From assembly GCA_027563935.2 (NCBI GenBank), contig JANVAS020000222.1, positions 2,418,001 to 2,482,000 on the forward strand: DNA of 64,000 nt. The letters run 5' to 3'. Shown piece after piece: positions 58,238-64,000 of the stretch (within the stretch, counting starts at the first letter, position 1; each line of letters starts with the position of its first letter). Under the pieces are notes generated by a model. The model was not told the origin of the DNA. It did no database searches and was given only the letters and a program-made list of their open reading frames with translations. Position numbers and translations under genes: made by a program. This stretch comes from Costus lasius (lineage: Eukaryota > Streptophyta > Magnoliopsida > Zingiberales > Costaceae).

Positions 58238-60228
58238 TGATGACACCAAAATATGTAGTATATTATAATTTTAGATACCTTTTCATGCTAAATTGAAGAT
58301 CTTTTACTTGTTTTTATGCTGAATTCATCAAATATTGCAAAGTCTACTCCTATTTTGGTTTTTCATGATTTTCAGGCAAAAAGGCACTATTTTGGGTGTT
58401 TTTAAGCAAAATCAAAGACATGGAAGAATTATCATCATCAAGAGAAGGTCACACAAGAATTTTCACGCAAATCGAGGCAAAGAACCAAAATACGGCCATG
58501 CCGTAAGCCATTTTACGGTACCGTATTTCTGCGGCTACCGTATTATCAAGAACACGGCTTTTTTTTGGTGATTTTCTGAACAGAAAGATTTTTGGATTTT
58601 ATGGCACTACCGTAAGAATTTACACGGCCGTATTTTCCAGCGCTTCAGACTAGAGAGTTCACCAAATTTTACGGCACTACCATAAGTGATTTCACTGGCC
58701 GTATTTTCCACTCGTTTACGAACAGAGAGTTCAGCCGATTTTACGGCACTGGCCGTAAACCATATTACGGTGCCGTAATTCCCAGACAACATTAGATCAG
58801 AAGCTTCAACCGATTTTACGGCACCGCCATAACATATTACACCGCCGTAATTTCCAGTCAAAACGCGAGTTTTTTGGCCCAAAACTTGCGAAGCCATAAC
58901 ATTTGATCCAGAGATCCAAATTTAGATCGGAAAGTTGCTACGACTTTGTCTTTAAGAGGAGAAGGTGTACGAAGTGAAAACGGGAACTTTTATCAAGTAT
59001 CGAGAGAGCAATCGCCAGAGAGGCAGCTAGGGTTTGTTCTCGCACTGAGAGGCGTAGAGGGCACCTTAGGCCTTGATTTTCATGCAGAGGATTCGCCTGG
59101 TGGAGAGAAATACACCACAGAAGTTTCAGAGCATTTGGAGTCCGATCGGAGGAGAAATCGATGAAACAGCGGTGACAGCGCTGTTGATCACGAAATTACG
59201 GGTGTAATATACATTACACCCGTGTTGTAACGTTGTTTTCTTCTTCTTCTCTGATTTCTAATTGTTCTAAACTATGCCTTATTGTAATCCTTCCTCCATG
59301 CAAGCTTAAACATATTTTGGGACATAGGGTTTAATCCCTTTGATTTTTAATGATTAGATAACTCTTTCTTTCGTCATGATAATCTTCGTTGTGATGATTT
59401 TACTCTTGTGATAAATTGTGCTTAGATTCTCTATAATTGCATATTATTAATTATGTTCTTAGAGTTTTCGCAATGAGTCTGAAAGGTGATTTGCTTGAGA
59501 GCTTGGAACCCTAAAATTGCATGTTAGGATCCCTTCCTTAGGTTAGATCCATCTTGATCTTTTCTAGTAAAATAATTGCCATAATTATAATATGAATCTA
59601 TAGATCGAGTCTATTTGTCAAACGTGGAGATCTTGTGTGAAAGCAAGGATCAGAACATTGGAGATCCATGAGTAAAACTAGTTGTGAGACTCGGATGCAC
59701 GAAAGTGATCCTTGAGACTCCACTAGAGATTATCAACTTAGAATCAGGATGCACGAAAGTGATCCTTGTGATCTTTGATTGATGATTTACTTACCTATAG
59801 CATTGAAAATAGATCTTGCACGAAAGTGAGGATCGGTTATCTGCATGATTGTCTGCATGAAAGTGAGACAATACATTTATCAAGTAAATTAGGTGTTTAT
59901 CTTGACAAGATTTGATTGATGACCCTTTATTTTTGTCTAATCGTTAGAATCAAGGAGGATGAAACCCTAGTCCCAATATTTCTCTCTGATTATCTAAGTT
60001 AGTGTGTTTTCCATTATTGCTTTGCATCATATTTAGTTCTCTTAGCTAGTAAGAATACCACTATTTGGTACTTAACAATAAGGTCCCTGTGGATTCGATA
60101 CTTTTCTTTATTACTTCTATAGTTCTGTGCACTTGCGAAAACCTAACAACAAGTTTTTGGTGCCGTTACCAAGGATTAGTCCAAGGTACATGTGTGCCAG
60201 ACTTGTAGTGTTCCTTTTCGGGCTATCA
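58238..60228 (+). repeat. Athila-type solo LTR with GCTTT duplication
   Basis: A 1991-base LTR runs TGATGACACC to GGGCTATCA (last pair degenerate from CATCA), flanked by GCTTT at 58233-58237 and 60229-60233. It is the reverse orientation of the LTR at 52123-54132 and diverged from it. It shares the ACGG...CCGT palindrome array (about 58490-58860) and five GCACGAAAGTGA-type motifs (59630-59870). A PBS-like TGGTGCCGTTACCAAGGA lies inside it, about 85 bases before its end. Confidence 0.9.
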
Positions 60229-61560
60229 GCTTTGCGTCCTACGAGGGTGGGATGAGATGCACAAAGTAACCTATGCTTCTTAAGGTGGGCACGTTGGCCG
60301 ATAGCACTTGGCAATTCTCCTTATTGAGATAGTCTAGGCATTTCATGTCCAGCGAGGGTTGGATACAGCATGAAACCCTAACCTATCAACGATGCCTCTA
60401 GAGTTCCACCATGTGACCACCACATGTGAAAAACTAGTCAAGTCTATTCATAACTGTTATGCTTAGGGCCAAGGAGTTTCCTTGCGAAGCCACGTCCAGG
60501 TTAAAACTAGATTGGGGAAACCATTGCCACCAAGCACCTTCAAAGGATAAGTGGGTGTTTCCCACGAGGGTGGGAATAGTGCACATCACCACTGATCTAT
60601 AGCTAGATGATGGCTACGAGTTAGAAGGCTTATTTCAGACTTGATATTTTATTTGGGGGTTTTTGAGGTCTCATCCTCTTAGTTTTATCTTTTGTCTAAC
60701 ATTTCAGGCAAGCAATCCTATGGTGATAACAACAAGATAAAACAACACAAGCATGCTTTAGCAAATATAGAAAGCAGTAAACAAGTGATATGGTCATAGC
60801 CTAATCAACACATTGAACAAATATATGCCAATAGGGTCCAATGTTTGACCTAGGTGACAAGCCCTAAAGACTAGACCTAACCTAGCCACCACTAAGAACT
60901 TCGTCCATGCTCGGCTTCAAGGTCCTCCAATCCAAGGGATAGCTCTCAAACGCTATAAGCACCTATAGGAAAACCTAGAAGCACTCCATGAGGTTCGGCC
61001 AAACCCTCTTTGATGACACCACCTTCAAGTTGCTCCAAGTAAGGTGGATGCACCAATGCCGCCACTATCCTTAATCTTCAAATTTACAAAACAAAAGAAA
61101 GAGCGGCACACAGGCCTTACACAACTAGATCACAGGCATGCAAGGGACTTGACTATGACCAAAACACAATGCACAAGCAAGATACCTATCTCATGCTATT
61201 CTATATGCTCATGAAAAACATAAAATATAAATTTTAATTTTTCATCAAAACATGTTTCTTTTCCTCATCTTCTTATCACAAATCTTTTGGTTATTTTTGA
61301 GATTAGTTTCATGACAATTTTATAGGCCAAATTGACTGGCAATTTTGTCAGATCAAGAGACCCGGCCAGTCCAGAGGACACAATGTCCATCCTACTTGAC
61401 AAAACTACATGTGCCTATGATCTTAAATCAATCAGAAAAAAATCCAAAAATTTGATAATCCAAAAGAAATAGAATAAAGGATAGGAGTATGAAACCTACA
61501 ATTTTCTTACTATTAGAAAAACCCTGAGTCACATGCAATTTTAAAGATAAATACATATGA
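60229..61560 (-). other. leader of copia-3, distal part
   Basis: In reverse this aligns with the leader of D from about 28310 back to about 26950, including the GCTGGACATGAAATGC and AATTTTGTCAAGTAGGA blocks. No frame is supported. Confidence 0.75.
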
Positions 61561-61811
61561 CATGTGAAGCAGGAGCAAACGAGCCCATGAGCCTACTTGG
61601 GGACGGCCCAAACCCCCTGGAAGGCACTTGGTAGGACTCCCCAGGACGTGGGGACAATTTCATTTTTAGCTTTCAATTTCTATTCTCACTACTTCGATTA
61701 GCCTAGATAGTAAGAAATCAGCTATTTAGTATTCGACAACGTAGGTCCCTGTGGATTCGATACTTTCTTTATAACTTCGAGTATCCGTGCACTTGCGGAT
61801 CACGACAACCT
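61561..61811 (+). repeat. Athila-type LTR end fragment and unassigned sequence
   Basis: From about 61660 to 61811 the sequence resembles the R/U5 end of the Athila-type LTRs (GGTCCCTGTGGATTCGATAC, CCGTGCACTTGCGGA blocks; compare 59990-60145). The first 100 bases match nothing else I can recognise here. Boundaries are approximate. Confidence 0.5.
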
Positions 61812-62396
61812 CCTAGTGAGTTAGAGTCGCCAGCATTTGTAGAAGTCGAGCCGGAGCCTCGCCTTCATCGTTGTCCGGGTCGAGGAACGCCTCGATTCCA
61901 AGTTGTTTTCTGCTTTCCGACTGAAGTAAATCCCACCTTCCTGGTGGGTCAGGTTCGCCTATTTGTTACTTTGTTGTCCGCTTGCTTTCTTTTGCTGCGA
62001 GTTTCCTTTTCCCTCACCCCCACGAGTATCCGTTCATCGGAGGCATGGTTGGACACCTTGTCTTTTGGTTTGTTTTCAGATTCATAGGCGCGCGAGTTGT
62101 CCGTCGCAACCGCTATCCCCGATGCACGCTGAGCTTAATGCGCTAAGTGAGTTGCTAAAAAAATGCTAAGAGGTCAGTGTGCTATTCAATAGTTGAGTGT
62201 CGTTCGTTTTTGTTGCATTAGTGTTGCCCTGATCGAGTTCTACGTCGCTTTCATCGTGCTTCTATCGGTTTCCCTGCATTTTCTGACACGCTTTTCCTTC
62301 CCTCATCTAACGACCCTCCCACATTTTCACTAAGCATTGTGTAATTCCCCTAGAGTACGGTGCTAAGGACCATCCCACCTAATATTTGCTGCATCA
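61812..62396 (+). repeat. LTR end of right-edge gypsy element
   Basis: The segment ends TGCTGCATCA directly before a PBS-like site, so it should be the 3' part of a 5' LTR. Its own start is not identifiable, and the left boundary given is only where the Athila-type fragment ends. Confidence 0.5.
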
Positions 62397-62400
62397 ATTC

Positions 62401-62412
62401 TAGTATCAGAGG
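62401..62412 (+). other. primer binding site of right-edge gypsy element
   Basis: TAGTATCAGAGG differs from the usual TGGTATCAGAGG by one G to A change and lies four bases after the putative LTR end. Confidence 0.6.
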
Positions 62413-62514
62413 AAGTTACGCGTTCGATTCTTATCGTTTTTACCGTCCTCCTCCATTGCATATTTCAGCATCGTTTTGGTCTTTTAGCATTCTGCACTAG
62501 TTTGTCTCCCTTGT

Positions 62515-64000
62515 TTGTGCATGGTGTCTACACGTTCCCAACTCATGTCATCCCAATTCCCCGATAGCATCCCTGAGACCCAAGAATCAATCCAGCCTTC
62601 GGAAGGGGCTAACTCCCGCCTAGAGTCTTTGGTTGCGCTTGAGGCGCGAATCGATGCAAAGCTTGAGGTGCTGTCTGCACGCGTGGACGCCCAACAAGCT
62701 CATACCGAAGCCTCGATCCAGCCGATCTTGGCTAGAATCCAACACCTTATAGGTCAGCCCGGGCCCATGGAGGATGGGCGCCCAAGTCCGGTTAATCCTC
62801 CAACCTCCACCCATACACCCCCTACTAGATAGTTGCCCCCGTTGGCTGCGACCGCTCGGCGGCCAACCCCTGGGGATGAGTGGGGTCGCCCACGGCCTTA
62901 CGAGGCTCCAAGGAATTCTAGTCATGGGGATGACCCCCTTGACGAAGATGATGTTTGGGCCGCACAAGGCTCTCAGCCCAATGGTCTCTTTGGCCATGCT
63001 TGGGCTGCCAACCGAACCCCAGCCCCTGCCAATGTAGAGCGCCCTCGGATTGACGATGACATCCGTTACTTCACCCGAAACACCCCCGCTCCCTTCAAGG
63101 GCGGATTAGATCCCTCGCAGTTTCTAGATTGGGTCGCATCTGTCGACGCCTACTTTGACCTCAGCCGTTACCCACACGATGCTCGCGTTAGGTTTGTGCG
63201 CACTTTGTTGGAAGGCCCTGCACGTTCACACTGGGAAAACGTGGAGCGCCAAAACGTGCAACAAGCCCTTCCTCCGATCTTGGAGTGGGCTGAGATGAGG
63301 TACCAACTCCGGGAGCGGTACGTCCCTCCCTCGTATAGGCAGCGCCTTCTAGATTAGTATAGTGGCCTACACCAAGGGTCGGGTACCGTCGAAGAATACC
63401 GTCTCACCTTTGAGACGTTGCAGCTCCGCTGTAACCTGCAAGAGGATCCCGAGTTAACCCTGTCTAAGTTTAAGAATGGGCTTCGTTCTGACATCCGTCG
63501 GGCCCTACCTGCGTATAGCTCAGAGTCATTTGATCAAGCCTTCCAACGCGCTCGTGACATAGAGCATGACCTTCGGCCACAGCTAGACGTAGCGACCTTG
63601 CACCCACAGACGTCCTCACGCGCGGTCGGTCCCCCGCACCGATCTGAGCATCCGGAGTCTCATCCGGACCCACGATCCACACCCGCGGCGCACCCTTCCA
63701 GTTACACACCAATGCCGTGTTCCCATTCCATTTGGGAATTATCGCGAGAAGGTGTTATGTGACGTTGCAACTATGGATGTCGCTCACATCCTCCATGGTC
63801 GTCCATGGCTCTACGATAGGGACGTAATCCATTATGGTCGGTCGAATACCTACATCTTCGACCACGATGATTAGAAGATTCGCCTCATTCTAGCTCCGCC
63901 CAAGGAGCTTCGAGCATCCACTTCCAAGGGGGTGATCACCCCTTCGGCCCCTGTCCCTCTGCGTCCCCCTATGGTGTCCCTCATGCGCACACCCGCGTAG
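62515..64000 (+). pseudogene. Ty3/gypsy gag joined to protease C-terminus, deleted and broken
   Basis: Gag begins at ATG 62515 or 62521 (MVSTRSQ) and stays in one frame to 63762, cut by TAG at 62830-62832 and 63355-63357. The Retrotrans_gag core is clear (TPAPFKGGLDPSQFLDWV, RSHWE, YRLTFETLQLRC). Near 63715 the frame changes by one. In the new frame (from 63719) the sequence reads like the end of a gypsy protease (VPIPFGNY, CDVATMD, HILHGRPWLYDRD), with a further TAG at 63872-63874 and a stop at 63998-64000. The Gag zinc knuckle and the catalytic first half of the protease are absent, so a deletion has joined the two parts. The lineage within Ty3/gypsy is not determined. Reverse transcriptase would lie beyond the window if present. 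Confidence 0.8.

Larger units (their letters stand above)
54133..61560 (-). mobile_element. copia-3: relic of an Angela-related copia element (gag start and leader)
   Basis: The gag N-terminus and leader of a third copia element, related to element D, are recovered on the minus strand in pieces: 54133-54368, 57927-58237 and 60229-61560. Two LTRs with perfect duplications separate the pieces, and the Athila-like element interrupts gag at 54133. The rest of gag, pol and the 3' LTR should lie left of the window. Its 5' LTR is not recognisable, and homology to the leader of D fades near 61560. Confidence 0.8.

Noticed and set aside
62620..62997. A 125-codon antisense frame over the right-edge gag
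   Set aside because: It is a shadow of the conserved Gag frame on the plus strand.

Overview
The window is plant nuclear DNA made almost entirely of LTR retrotransposons. Ty1/copia Gag-Pol polyproteins with the Angela/BARE-1 type domain order, a Ty3/gypsy element with Athila-type protease, reverse transcriptase and tRNA-Asp primer site, and iMet-type primer sites (TGGTATCAGAG) beside LTRs all point to a flowering plant with a large, repeat-rich genome. I cannot name the species. I see no host protein gene, rRNA gene, functional tRNA gene or CRISPR array.

The layout is a nest of insertions. From outside inwards: a decayed copia relic on the minus strand (copia-3, 54133-61560) holds an Athila-like gypsy element (35692-54132). 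The left LTR of that element is cut by a 1.6-kb-type LTR (remaining part 34345-35691). That LTR is cut by copia-D (25008-34344). The 5' LTR of copia-D is cut by a non-autonomous LTR element E (19744-25007). The 5' LTR of E is cut by Angela-type element C (7854-19743). The 5' LTR of C is cut by Angela-type element A (1-7853). In every case the right half of the host is in view and its left half must lie before base 1. Side insertions sit in this stack: an Angela-type solo LTR in the leader of C (9592-11282, target duplication AGGTA); a 1.6-kb solo LTR in the integrase of C (14252-15858, AATGG); a complete Angela-type element B inside the Athila element (37242-46244, TTAGG); a 3.55-kb TGTAAC...GTTACA LTR in the copia-3 gag (54369-57921, TAGGC); and an Athila-type solo LTR in the copia-3 leader (58238-60228, GCTTT). 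The right edge (about 61812-64000) holds the 5' part of another gypsy element, with gag stops and an internal deletion.

Elements A and B keep uninterrupted Gag-Pol frames of 1293 and 1294 codons. The two LTRs of B differ at only two positions that I could find, so B inserted recently. C, D, the Athila element, copia-3 and the right-edge gypsy are broken by stops and frameshifts; where a homologous codon can be compared, the stops are mostly CAG to TAG or CGA to TGA. Each intact element would follow the usual cycle: LTR promoter, tRNA-primed reverse transcription at the PBS, plus-strand priming at the polypurine tract, then integrase-made 5-bp duplications. Element E has LTRs, PBS and PPT but no reverse transcriptase or integrase, so it would depend on proteins from elsewhere. 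It encodes an unusual retropepsin-like fold fused in frame to a Pro/Glu-rich region and is the least familiar object here.
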